From Plectrocnemia conspersa (taxonomy: Eukaryota; Arthropoda; Insecta; Trichoptera; Polycentropodidae), in NCBI GenBank assembly GCA_009617715.1, contig VTFK01000048.1:372001-436000 (forward strand): a DNA stretch of 64,000 nt, written 5' to 3'. The first letter of the stretch is position 1; every line of letters starts with the position of its first letter. The notes below the pieces were generated by a model, which made no database searches, had not been told where the DNA came from, and worked only from the letters and a program-made list of their open reading frames with translations. This document shows, piece by piece, positions 1-13,231 of this stretch. The position numbers were made by a program, and so were the translations under genes.

Positions 1-1734
1 GTGCGCTGATATATTAATATCTTATTATTTCAATGTTGTGTTTTAATTACCGTCAAAAGCAATTAATATAATGTGTGTTTGTTAACCATTTCCATTACGA
101 TCTACTAAGTCGATTGTAGCTAATAATGGCCGTATCTATCTGCAAAATACCGTAGATTTAATTAAGCATTGATATCTTAGGTCTCAGTATTCACGTAAAT
201 ATATATGATATTCTAATACGTATTAAAATTTAATAATTATGCACTATTTAATATACATTTTATTTTAAAAATTGTTGGTTCGAAACATTTTTTAAACTGA
301 ATGGAAGGCATAAAGTGTGTCAAATGCTGTGTCATATTATACTTGAAAGCTTCATAAAGTGGTAATTCAATATCACACCTTTGTCACACAGTTATCCAAA
401 GTGTCATATTATAATATGTGTAGTATCGGTACGTTTTATATTTTTTTATCAACTTTTTTTAGTAAAATTAAATTTTAGTATTAAACAGCAATATGCAAAT
501 ATACCGAATTTTATTTTTTGCTCAAACTATAGCTCTCTTACAGTAATTTAATTAATTAGCGTCATAATGCCAATCCGTAATAAAAAAAAAATGCCAATGC
601 CTAATTTCGAGCTTTAAGGTTATAGGTTGAATTTGTATTTACTTTTTATATAAAGTACTGAAAATTATGCAATTTGTTTCTTAAAATCTTATAATAATAC
701 TTTAATTGTCAATATTTGTGCTGGGCATATTAGATTATGGAATACCATTCCGATCAAACATTTATTATTATAAAAAAGATACAAAGAAAATTCTTCAGAT
801 ATAAATTGCCATATATTATTGTATTTATGAACATTTTTTTTTAATAAACTAAAAACATGCTTTATGTTTTATTTTAGGGGTATAGGAATAATTTTGTTAG
901 TAGAAAATATAACGCGTTAATAGGTAACCATAAAACTACAATGGACCCCAAAAGTTTTAGTTACAATGGACTTGTTTGAAAGCCGTCTAATTGCTTGTAT
1001 CTGGCTACTTCGCCATGGTCGGGTATAGTTTTTAAGAATATAAAATTTGTCAAAGTTCATAAAAAAAAATATTTTTTTAGCTATGAATTGTGTATATTAT
1101 CATTAAGCCCATTAGAAATGAATTTTTGTGATTTTTTAATATGTTACTTTTTGAAATTTAAAAAAATATTATTAAATAAAAAACATCCATTTGTTAAATC
1201 TGTCTTTAATATTACCTGTATACATATATTCTATCTTACTATCTCCGGGAGACGATTTGCGCTGGAGCGATTTTGATGTCTTGTTTGGACTAGATAATTC
1301 TGTTTTTGAGTTGTATTAACCAATCTACTGCATCAAGTATATTTTAAGATAATATCAACTCCAGAATTCTGTAATGTTATATAATCTTAATTATTTGGCA
1401 AATAACAATATTGGTTTATTTCGTAAATTATAGAAAAATATGAGTTGTTAATAGTCATATTTTTTAACTGTTAAGAAGTGTCGGATATAACGTGAATTGA
1501 AGTTTTTTTGACAAAAACGTTACAAATGAATGTGATTTATCAAAAAGTATAGAAAAAAAATATACCAAAAGCAATAAAACCGAAGCGGTAAGAACGCTCG
1601 TTTAGCAAGGGCGATCCGATTCCTAAACGAAAATCGAATATTTATATAGAAAATTTCCCGTTTGACAATGATATCATATGACGTATCTAGTTTATATTGA
1701 ACATACTGACGTATATTGTTGTTAAAATTTACAT
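1..1734. other. AT-rich noncoding DNA, upstream
   Basis: Very AT-rich sequence with stops in all frames. The longest open frame (995-1276) is low-complexity, rich in Phe, Ile and Lys, and shows no domain. No RNA gene or transposon end was recognised. Confidence 0.6.
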
Positions 1735-1945
1735 TTTTACCGTAGTATGACTGCAGAGTCCGCAGGCCGCATTTTGATAGTAAAATAAGCGCCGCGACGC
1801 CTCTAACAAAAGGCGCCTCTCAGTGAGCAACGGCCATCCGCTCGGCAAACACGCGCACACGCGATACCCTCTCGTAAACTTGGCAAAAGTTCTCAAAACG
1901 CGTGTGAATCGGTTCAAATACGTGATATTCGTACACGTGTATGTG
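1735..1945 (+). promoter_or_regulatory. CpG-rich island, candidate distal promoter or 5' noncoding exon
   Basis: This is about 200 bp with far more GC and CpG than its surroundings, including GCGCCGCGACGCC-like and ACACGCGCACACGCG-like runs. An arthropod initiator-like TCAGT lies at 1820-1824. A symmetric E-box, TACACGTGTA, lies at 1932-1941 (core CACGTG 1934-1939). Such islands in AT-rich insect genomes often mark promoters or first noncoding exons. This one is 13 kb upstream of the receptor start codon on the same side, so it could be its distal promoter. Strand and target gene are inference. A relic of a GC-rich transposon is an alternative. Confidence 0.25.
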
Positions 1946-2999
1946 TGTATTGTTTTAGTTTTTTTTTGTGTAACACATTATTTCGATATATAAGGAAAAT
2001 CGCTTTGGGAAAACCCATCAATGACAAAGTAAACAGCGACCGTGCTATTTTTTTTTTTGTAAACAAAATGTACATTTCGGTGTTTGAGATACGAAATGAG
2101 CGTTGGTGTATGAAATATATGTGTGACGAAGAAAAATAGTATGACCTTTAATATTAATATGTTGTCTCTAGTCATAAAATGTGATGGGTTGACTATCGAC
2201 ACGTTATAAAGCCCTAGGAATCAAAACTCTTACTTTATTAACGTAAAAGTATTCTTTATTTCTCTTGGAGAATTTTATTATGAAATTCGAGTAAAAGTTT
2301 ATTTTTGATTCTTAAAAAAAATTAAACGGTTTTAAATTTATTTAAGATACCGGCAAAAACCATAAAAACAATATGATTCAAGGGATCTATTCTGCGATAA
2401 TTATATTTGTTTTATTTAATTATTCATGTCAAGTTTTAACGAAAATAATATTATGATAAAGTAGCAAAATCACTCTTAAACTACAGCTTTTTAAAATACG
2501 TATACATCTATATTATTTAATATTTCTTATAACAGCATTACAAATTTATATAAGTAACTTTGAATTATTTTTTGATCAGCAAATTTAGTGCTTTTTGTTG
2601 TGCTTTTAAAAGATTACTTAAAATATTAGCAATATTATATGTCGTTAATTAAATCATATACCAATGTTTAAAATATCAGAATCATTTTTATTATTTTTAT
2701 CTCTTGGATTTTTTAATGTTTAATGTTTGTTTTAAGTCTCTAAGAAATTTTAATTAATAAATCCCAGCATTAAATAACGTATTTTTTAATCTAATCCGTA
2801 AATAACTCTCAATAGCCAGCTTCCTAACAAACCTTTCCGGCGGCTTTACTTACAAAGAAACTTATTAATGTATTTTTCAATGTTTTAATTATTTTTCTTA
2901 TATTTTTATTTATATCTAAAAAGTATACGCATACTCAATTTAAAGTATATAATATTCAAATAATATATTTTTTGCTACAAAAGTAGAATGACTTATAAG

Positions 3000-3034
3000 A
3001 AAACAGTATTTTATTTCAATAAAAATACTGTTTT
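3000..3034. repeat. Short perfect inverted repeat
   Basis: AAAACAGTATTTT at 3000-3012 is the exact reverse complement of 3022-3034, leaving a 9-nt loop. A T-run follows. It may be a chance AT-rich hairpin or a small MITE relic; no duplication flanks it. Confidence 0.5.
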
Positions 3035-6000
3035 TTTTTAGAAAAATACTAAAATGTGTATATCTCGAAGTTATGCTTTGGGCTTCACTATAATAATTTA
3101 GTTAAATTTTTGTACTTTAATTTAGTACTTAAAAAAATTAAATATGGTTTAAACATAGCTACAAATACATCTAATATTTTATTTTAAGTATAATGCTAAT
3201 TTTTTGCTATGATTTGCAATTTTTTTACAGTAATTTATACCAAGAAAGTATGGTAAATATAAATATAAGTATAATTAAATAAAATTGATCTGTGATACAA
3301 TAAATAGGATTATGTATTAAATTAAATAATCTTTTGGCAAAAAAAAAAGTATATAATCTCAACAAAGTAGCCATACAAATATGAAATCGACTATAAATAA
3401 CTCATTTTCTCACAGTAGTAAACATAATATAATATATTCCAAAATTTTTGTTTGACATGAATTTGTCTTTCAAAATAGTAACTTTGGAGCTATACATTGA
3501 ATGAATTTCAAATGAAAAGAAATGCAACAGAAAATTCAGAGATTAAAAAATTAAATTTGGTGTTTTTGATTTTATGGATTAGACTCAAAGTAAACTATAT
3601 AACTTGAAAGATGAAATAATCCTATGAGATGAAATTAAGGCATATCTAACGGTAACCATTAAAAAATTATCTAACAATGTCGGTACTTTGTAGTCTACTA
3701 TCAAAATATGTTTAAAAAATATTGACTTAAATAATTTTATAACTATCATTAATTTTTATCTCATAGACAAAATAAAAATTAAAGAATACTAGGGCAATAC
3801 TAAAAATAAAACATATTTTTTTTATTTGATACATACATTTTATACCATTTGAAAGAGTTTGTATGATTTTTTACAAAATATTTATTTTTACGAAACATTT
3901 TAGCATTTGCTCACTTAACTTATTTTTGTCAAACAAAATTATTGACAGGAAATTTTTCATTAATAAAACATAATAAAACTCATTATTTTTTTAATAGCTA
4001 TATTATAAATTAAGGTCAGTTGATAACACTTTATACATTCTGAATTTTTAAAAAATAAATACATTACTTAATATCAGATTTACCTAAACCTTTTTCATAA
4101 AAATAAATTATGAATGAAATTTTAAATCATTTTAATTATTAATAAATTCAATGGAAGCAAAACCTTATTGATGTAAGTAGATGCTTTCAACATTACTTGG
4201 CCTGTTGGTGTTTGTTTATTAATAAATAATGTGCTAATGAATGAAAGGTCGAACAATTTCATTTTATATGAGTTTTGAATTAATATCTCAAAATTTGGGA
4301 CAAAGTTCTAGAGAACATCAATGTAACCTTTACTAAACAATTAATTTTAATTGAGAACACTATATCTTTGACGCTTATATATTGAATAAAATAAAATAAT
4401 CGACAACCTACAATTTCGCTGATTTGTTCATTATAATCTTACTCGTTAGTAACCAACAAGGAAAGGTATGATTCAAACTTGTTATTTTACATTATAATAA
4501 ATTTACATGTTATTTAATAAATAAATACAATTTTAATTTTCATGCATATATTTATTTAAAGCTTTAAAAGGTCATTGAATAAGCAAACTCACTAGTTAAA
4601 AAATAAAAAAAAAATTGATTTAAAAAATATGAAATACATGTATGAAACCATTACAAACCATTTTTCTCAATTAAACTCATATGATTAATTATTTAATTCA
4701 TTATTATCAGTTTGATGAGAAAATATTAAATGGAATACAATATATGTATAATCAAGTGATATGGCAAACAATTACTCAAAGCGAAGTCTAGGGAGACCAA
4801 TTAATAATTTAATGTTCTGTAACTAGATGGAATAAATAGTTAACCTCAATGGATATTTAACCAAAGCAATATTCAATATTAGTTAAAATTTGGGTCCATT
4901 GTAAAATATTTGCTATAAATAAAAAATATACTAATTGATACCACTGCCATTCCATTTGACTAAGCGTTTATTATCAGCGATATTAATATTATTGCAAAGA
5001 AATATTTTATATAATTAAACCATTTTATGAATCATATTTAATAAAAAAAGCCAATTGATTAACTGTAGATATTCCGTGTTTGATCTATCAACTTTATATA
5101 CTTTAAATTACGTGTCTTTATTGGGTTAAATGATAATAAATGCGTTGGATATTTTTGTGTGAGGTATATTATTTTATCGAAATTTGTTTCATAAATGCTA
5201 AAAAAATATCGAACATCCATTAATATATTTTTACATTCATAAATAAAGGTTATTAAATCATGATGCATACAAATATGAGAAAGTGTATTATCAAGCCGTT
5301 ATCTTTTCATTACTTTTTCTTTTATAAAATGCAAATAAATAGCAATAATGTAGAACTAAAACATATTTAAAGTAATTATCAACATAGCCTTGAACTTGAA
5401 AGTCAACATTAGAAAAGTGAAATATATACGATGTATTGTATTTAAAATAAAATTAGAAATATTTATAAATATAATAATGACAGGTTTAATCAGTTTAATC
5501 TTTCTTTATTTGTTGTTTTTCTTTTGACATTTATTCAATTAAAAGTCGTAGAATTTTGTGGGTCATCAATTCCACTGACCAATAATCTCATCCAATCTGC
5601 ACGTGTCTCGTTTAATCAACGCAAGCAATATAATCCCATTTACGACTGGAGCCATTTAATGAATTAAATAAAAGTTGATCAAACATCGGATTTTTTCACC
5701 TGAGCAAATCAAACAAAACTGTTTTTGCGCATTTTATTTTTTCTTTGTGTAATTTTAATTATAAATTTATTTTATAAAATAGTTAACGAGTAAAAAAAAA
5801 GCACAATAGATCATTTTTTTTTATTATTAGTTAATAAGAAAATATGGCATCTTATAATTAATGTTTATTAAATCAAACAAAGGGTTACTTTCTATTATAC
5901 CCTTATTTGAGCTGGTTTTATAAATTTTAAATTTACATGGAATAATGATTTTATGCATTGTTAATGTATCAACTATGGGCATTTTTAGGTAATAAATAGG

Positions 6001-6759
6001 TCGTAATATCTAGATTAAATTTTTTTTATTTTTTATAGAAAAATATAATTATGTAAAAATATTGTATGTGTAAATATATTTATATTTAATTTCAACAAAA
6101 ATGTCTTAATATATGATACAAAACGACAGTAAGTTTTCTTTTGATTGTTTCAGGAAGCAAAAGTCAGGTGATTTCTATGAGTATATTTCAATTGTCAGTA
6201 TATTAATAAACTTTAACTAAAAGTAAAATACAATTATTAAATATACATAATTATTATTTGAACATATTAACCATAACTTGACTTTTATGCAAATATATAA
6301 AATATTGCTTAATTATATGCACATTGTGCTCTGAGTTTTGCAAGCAAAGCTTTTATGTTTCGTACTTATATATTATACATATTTTTCTACTAAAGTATTA
6401 TCATTTAAATTTGCTCTCCCAGGAGATTTCACTACATTTTATGTATGGTAAAATGTACGCCATTAAATGTTTAAACTTTTAATTAAATAGTTACTTCAGA
6501 TTATGTACAGTAATAATTTACTATCTAAAGACAAACTTTTAATTGAAAATCAGAATCAGATTTAATTGATCCATTAGAATAAACTTTAAATATCAGTTAA
6601 TAATAAATACATATAATGTGGAATATGTCTACGAGTTCAGAAACGAAACAATAACATTTGTTTTCAAGAATAAATAAATTATATTTGCAGTATAATGCGA
6701 CAAATATTATTTAAGAGTAAAGTATATTTTAGTCGCAGTATAATGAAATGAAAATATTT

Positions 6760-6800
6760 TATAAAAGATCTGGGTTCAAATCCCATATGAACTCCAGTAT
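6760..6800 (+). repeat. tRNA-like B-box relic, possible SINE fragment
   Basis: GGTTCAAATCC near 6773-6783 matches the RNA polymerase III B-box consensus and sits in a near-complete T-arm stem with one mismatch. A T-run follows about 15 nt later. No A-box or acceptor stem is present at tRNA spacing, so this is not a functional tRNA. It is probably the remnant of a tRNA-headed SINE. Confidence 0.3.
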
Positions 6801-7963
6801 TTTTTTTATCTAGCGTGTCTGAAAAGTCGTGATTAGTAAATAATTTATAATTATAATGTCGAAAGATTATCACAAATTCGGGTTTCCTATCTTTACCTAA
6901 TCTCACGGATGAAAATTGTGATGAATAATAAAAATAAAATCAAACTTTTTCGTTCATACTGAAATATATTGATTGTAAACTGTAACAATAATTTTTAATT
7001 GATAAAATATTTTTAACTAATTTACAGATAGGTATAAGTATGGTGTCTCATTACTTATGTTGTGTGTTGATTGTGTTATCTTTTATTAAAAAAAAAAAAA
7101 ATTAGATAATACTTAATTTATCAAAACCATCGGGTTTCTTTAAAATACTGACTGACATATGCATGAATTATAAGATCATATAATTATATTAGTTAAACTT
7201 TATATATATAAAAAAAATTGGTTAAATTATGTTAATTTAGGATACAAAATGGTAAAATTGATTTTTAGTTTTTTTGCAACAAAACTGATGATTTAATAAT
7301 ACACATTTTTGTCGTATTCTGCATATATTTCAATAGTAGTACTATGCCATAAAGATGCTGCTATAATAAAGTTATTAAAATATATTATAGAACTGCAAAA
7401 AATTAAAAAAAAATTATGAAACCTAATGATTTTTTATTTATTATCACTAAATAAATCCGATATCTTAAATTATGTTAAAGCATACTAAGAACCAGTACTT
7501 AAGCTCATTTTCTCATTTAGTCCTAGAATTTTCATTGCTATAAATCTAGCGAATATTATTTTACAGCCATAGTTAAAATAAACAATACAATGTTATCAAT
7601 TTAACTTCTGTCGAACAATGTATTAAATTAAACGAAAGTTTCAAATGATAGATTGTCAAATATCAGTTACGCAAAAAATATATTTAGAGCAATCAAATAT
7701 CCGTTTAATATTTTAAGCAAACGTTGAATATTATATTTAAGCGTTCCACTGTTCCGTTTGAGAATCAAAAATAGAAACGACGGAAGATCCCGAATAACAC
7801 AAATTGTTTATTTTTCTCAATCTCCAAACACGCATTTATCATTGTTTTGACAGTATACCAAGAATACCATTAATTTTTTAAATTGACCTTTCGTGTATGA
7901 AAAATGCTGCAGAAAGAAAACTGGGGATTCAGATTTTAAATCTACGTGATTTACGAACAAAAT

Positions 7964-8019
7964 AAATAAATAAAATAAATAAAAAACATTTATTTAAGGT
8001 AAAATAAATAAATAAAAAA
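7964..8019. repeat. (AAAT)n low-complexity tract
   Basis: Repeated AAAT/AATA units with one interruption. It may be the tail of a decayed retroposon, but no head is visible upstream. Confidence 0.6.
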
Positions 8020-11000
8020 GCCCAATGTATGTCTGTACCTAAGCGTAACATTTGAATTTCCATCTCAAATTGCGTGCCTTTTTCGTTCGTTTTCCATTCT
8101 AAATTGCAAACCCATTTCTAGACGCCGTATTGCTTCTATTATACTAGTTTTGTAATTTTTTAAAAAAAAATATTTTTTACATAAACATTTATATTAAAAC
8201 ATTGATTAAAATATATATATTATTGCAATAAAATATAATTAGATTAATTTACATGTTTTATACAAAACGGTTCATTTCAGTAGAATGTATGTATTTTAAT
8301 AATTTTTCGTGCTTTTATATTATAACCGGCAGATATGAATTTCAACTAGCGAAAATATAATTTAGCTGATAAGCACTAATAATATTATATATTGCTGTAA
8401 AAAGTATATAGAACTCAATTCGATAGTTGCGAAACGCCCATTTGCTATTTAAAAGCAAACTGAATCTAAATGAATTCAACAAACCAAACCTTACCTAATG
8501 AAAATTCTGAATAATAACTATAGTAAAATTATATTTTTGGTAGTAAAAATATATACTACTAATGAAAGTGTATTTTGATATAATTTTATTAGTACAGTCA
8601 GTGAAATTATATTTATACGTGAAAATAAAAATTTACTGTAATATATACATATCGTAATATGTTTTTATTATTTTTCCGATAACTTTATTTAACAATTGTT
8701 ACAGATATAGTGATATTTATTGTATCGATACTTTTAATGTAAACATTTATACATTGTTTACTCTTAATAATTTTGCAAATACATTTCTTAAAATTCATGT
8801 GGGTTTTAAATTTAATAAATAAATATATTCATTTAGTAAATACTTAAATAAATAATTTAAATTATTTAAATGTTTAATAAATAATTAAAATAAAAACAAT
8901 TTGCTTACAATATAAAATAATATATAAAATTAATAAATATTCACAAAATCATAACTTAGCTGACTGATTTATTGCCAAATTTATGTAAATTATTCATTTT
9001 CGTGACATTTGAAACATTATACGTAATTTGGCATTATTGTTATTATTACTCTACTGCTGATATATGACAGGTGTCAGCCCAGAGCGTAGTAACAATTTTA
9101 CAATACTTCAGACAAATAATCAAAGTCTGAAAAACTAAACATATTCATATATATTATATAAAAAAATATAAAATGCTTGCAATCAACATATTCTAAATCA
9201 AATTTAATCTTAAAAATGATAAAAATCGATCTAAGTTCTGAAAATCAAATACAGGCAAAATATATAAATTGTATGAATAATAAAAATATTTTATACTGGA
9301 CTTTGATGTATTTTTTTTATTTTTTTCATCATTATTATTATTGAATAAATTAAATTTACATTTAATGATAAATAATACTACATACAATAAACATACATAT
9401 GTTCAAGTGTTTGCTTTTATTACCTAATATGCAAAATCACAATGACGTATGTCTCATGTTTTTTATTGCTAATGTAAACCTTAGTTTTTGTGCTATTTTT
9501 ATATAAAGCATAATGATTCGCCGTAAATTCTTATACTCAACGTACAAACAAAAAAGGGCAGAGACAATATGTATGAGTTCAAGATATTTTTAGAACATCG
9601 AACACCACAAACGACTTCGGAGATTTCGTTCTGGAATATTTTGCGGTTTGATATCGCGATTGTAAAAATAAATGGCCCTGTTTTTGAAACTGCATAAAAT
9701 TTAATGAGATAGAGGATGTATTCAATACTTTTATACTCAGTTCGGTTGTTAATAAAACTATTTTTATTTTATATAAACTTTAAAATATTTTTTTTATTAA
9801 GAAAATGTATATTGCAGCCATACGTGTAAATTGACGACACTTGTCGTAGTGATGCCAATTTGCTATGAAAAACTCTAAAATACTAGTTAATTATGAAAGT
9901 TTTTTAATAAAATTTAGCAACTCTATTGTCACTGAAAGGACACTATGAAATGTGTTATTTTACGATTATGTTCGAGAACTTATCAGAAGAGAAAGAATAC
10001 GATAATGGACAGATCAAATATTTGCCAACAATGAGAATATGATGAGAAATACAGATAAGTGTAAATTTTTGACATTGTATTGTTGATTTTTTTCTTTTTA
10101 TAATATTACATGTGCTTAGTGTATATAATTAAATACTATTTATACATAAAATTTATTTAATTTTTTTTCATAATAGTAATAAAAATTTGTCGGTTACTTT
10201 CTTTTTATATTTCGGCTGCGATTCTCCAGCCATAGTCACAAATTATCAGTAATTATATATACATGAAAAATCGTAAAATATATACTATATATTATAGTAA
10301 TAAAAAACTAATTTAATTAATATAATAGATTTTAATTTAAATATACTTCTTTGTAATGCATACAATTTTGTATATAAAACAGCAAAAGCGCCACAGTGAA
10401 TCCTTAATCCGGAAAAGCTGTTTGCTTGTTATCTCGACACACTTTATTAGACACCATGGATTTTCATTTATTTTTAAACTACTGCACATACCCATAAACT
10501 ATTCTAAACCCAAACAACAAATTGGAGCACGTTCTTTTGTAGCTCAATGCATAAATGCATTTCCCTTTGTGCAACATAAAAATGTCGAATAGATGTATTA
10601 AATTGAAGCTGTAACATGCGATGTGATTTAATTCATATTTTATATAAATCCATGTCCTTAGAAAAAACTTAAAAAAATAAAATCTAGGGTGATCGATTAA
10701 AATTATAATTAATTATTATTTATTTCGATTACTCAGAAACTAAAATAAGTTATTGTTAGATTTAAAAACTATTACTTCATATTTTTAGTACAAATGTATT
10801 CCTTTAATTATAAAATTATCAATAGTATGATGTTATTTATTAAATATTATATTAATTAAATTATTTTCCGTTTGTAAGTTTAGCTAGCATTTGGCTTGTG
10901 TATTTATCCTCTAACTGTTATAAAGCCTTTAAGCAAGTCATTAGGATTATGGTTATATGTATTGAGTATCTTTGCTGATAATAATATAATTATTTAATCC

Positions 11001-13219
11001 TAATATATACTAAGTATTGTGTAAAATATTATTATTATATAAAACATGGATTTGTAAGACACATTTATTTAAACAATTACAACTTTATTAAAAATTTCGA
11101 GCTAATCATTTACTATATTTTTCTCACCATTAAAATAAGATTAAGCTAATGATATCTAAATTTAACTTTTTACATGGTAATCTTTGACGTTAAATGTAGT
11201 AAATTTGAATGACATCCCTTTATGAGGGTGTGTCATACTCTGGATCTGACACCCTTTTGTCTTTAGATTTAGGTCATGTTTGTATAATAGAATATAATTA
11301 ATATAACATAAATAATAAAATTAATATTGTTAAATAAAATAATATTGTTAATATGCTAACCTATGTGATATTTACATATAATATACGTTTGTATTTATAA
11401 TACAAACTCGTTGAACTTTTCCGAATTCAATGGAAATGTTAATAAATTTGTTTATATACATATTAAACTCAAAGTTTGACTGAAAATAAAAATAGGCATT
11501 CCAATATAAAATCATAATTTTTTTATGTATTATTTTAATTAGTTTAATAATTATTATATCATAAATTTTTTATTAATAGGTTTTATTAAGACGCACCAAT
11601 AATTTAACTAGCCCTTTTTTGATGACAGTTACGGTTATTTATTTTCATCTTTTATGAAATATTCTATCTAATACGTACTTTGGAACTCGAGATCAGCTGA
11701 AACATTTCATAGTATATTTCTCCAAGACGGTTTTTGGATATTTTAATACTGAAACTTTAAAGTAAAACTTATTATAAGTAAAACTTTTTGTGTTTTCAAG
11801 AGTATAAAAGTATGAAACAAGACTCATTTCAAACTTTTTACATTGATGTACAAGGTGTGATAAAAAAATATCAACAATTTTCAAATATATCTTTAAGTAT
11901 TATATTTATTTATTGTTCAAAATTGATATTGTCACTTACAAAGAAATTCCATCTGATTTAATACTTTTATGTCAACGTTTCTTTTAAACCGCAAAACAAT
12001 TGTATAAAGCACTGTTTGGTTTATATACTATGGCTCACTCAGTGATTTTGCCTTTATCTCTTCTATGATCACATAACGATATTCTTTCATGTCATATTTA
12101 TCTGCAAAACAATAAAACTTGAATGGATAATACAATATTATATAGTAAATACAGTGTAGTTTTCTGCCGAAAATTCACGAATTAATATCAGTGCGTTATC
12201 GTAGTGTAAAATCCAAAAGTTGTTGCCTAAATCTTATTTTTTTTCTGATCGCTTTAAGCTAACAGCGTAAACCTAAAAGGTTATATACTCATTAACTAGC
12301 GGTAATAATTCGTGGTAAAGTAGACCGTTTTAATATTATAGTAATAAGAACTTTGACATTTAGTCGAACGCCATATTTGGGCTTGGCTTTTCAGGACGCT
12401 ACCTTTGTTTTAATGTTATGCCCAAACTCCCATGATTCGATACCTGTTATTAATTCTGGGTCATCAGCATTTTAATTGCTTAACATTTTTTATGATGCAG
12501 TTTTAGTTAAAAAACTGTAAAAAACAATTTGGAAACAAAATTTATTCAGTCAAAATTTAAAAGTTTCAGCAAGCATCTCGATGTCATTACCATGATCTTT
12601 TGAATTTCACCCTTAATATCATATATTACTATATATGACGCAATAAATTCATGTTTCAAGACAATAGTTTTCAAATATATTTGAGAATATTTAGGCAATA
12701 TTACTAAACTCATGAGACAGATTATAATAAGACGAGGTATGTTTATTAAGAAATATGCGTATGGTAGATCGACGCGAAGTTTTCCCTTTATTGGTAATAT
12801 TCGATATCCACTCGGCATAGTGTTACTGAAAAGCAAGATTGCTTATTATCTTATACGCAATTGGGAGCTGATCCTCAAATAGCCTTTGTATTATGTTTCT
12901 CTTCAAAGCTTATTAAATATTATAATGAAATAGAAAAAACGATTGTTGTTAAGTTGCCCTTTAATATTATTTATAAATTCCAATTTCATTATAATAACTT
13001 ATAAATGCTTACATATCATTATCGTACCGTCTAAGCATGCGGTAGATGCGTTACATACATTAGCTAAAAACAAATAAATAAAATAATAATTGTTGTTAAT
13101 TTCGAAATATAGTTATATTTAAAAAAAAATGTGAATAAATATTTAAATTATAATTTATAAATGCATGGTATAATCCATGATTAAATCGTGACGGTTAATG
13201 GGGTTTATCCGCATAGCTT

Positions 13220-13231
13220 TGCGCATGCGCA
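13220..13231. promoter_or_regulatory. Perfect NRF-1-type palindrome
   Basis: TGCGCATGCGCA is a self-complementary 12-mer that fits the NRF-1 consensus YGCGCAYGCGCR exactly (insect homologue: Erect wing). Such sites are strongly promoter-associated in animals. It sits 1.96 kb upstream of the receptor ATG in an otherwise AT-rich stretch, so it may mark the proximal promoter or a 5' noncoding exon. No TATA box or initiator nearby confirms this. Confidence 0.3.

Larger units (their letters stand above)
1946..13219. other. AT-rich noncoding upstream DNA
   Basis: Eleven kilobases with no supported gene. The open frames here (for example 12546-12836 minus, 10356-10592 plus) are short and low-complexity. 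They have no recognisable domain or plausible splice partners. The block holds a short perfect hairpin (3000-3034), a tRNA B-box-like relic (6760-6800), an (AAAT)n tract (7964-8019) and a GGGTGT/ACACCC imperfect hairpin near 11226-11255. Confidence 0.55.

Noticed and set aside
6760..6800. tRNA gene at the GGTTCAAATCC motif
   Set aside because: No A-box at the right distance, no acceptor stem and no plausible anticodon arm.
12546..12836. 96-codon minus-strand open frame with hydrophobic stretches
   Set aside because: Hydrophobicity follows from T-rich codons; no family motif and no companion exons.
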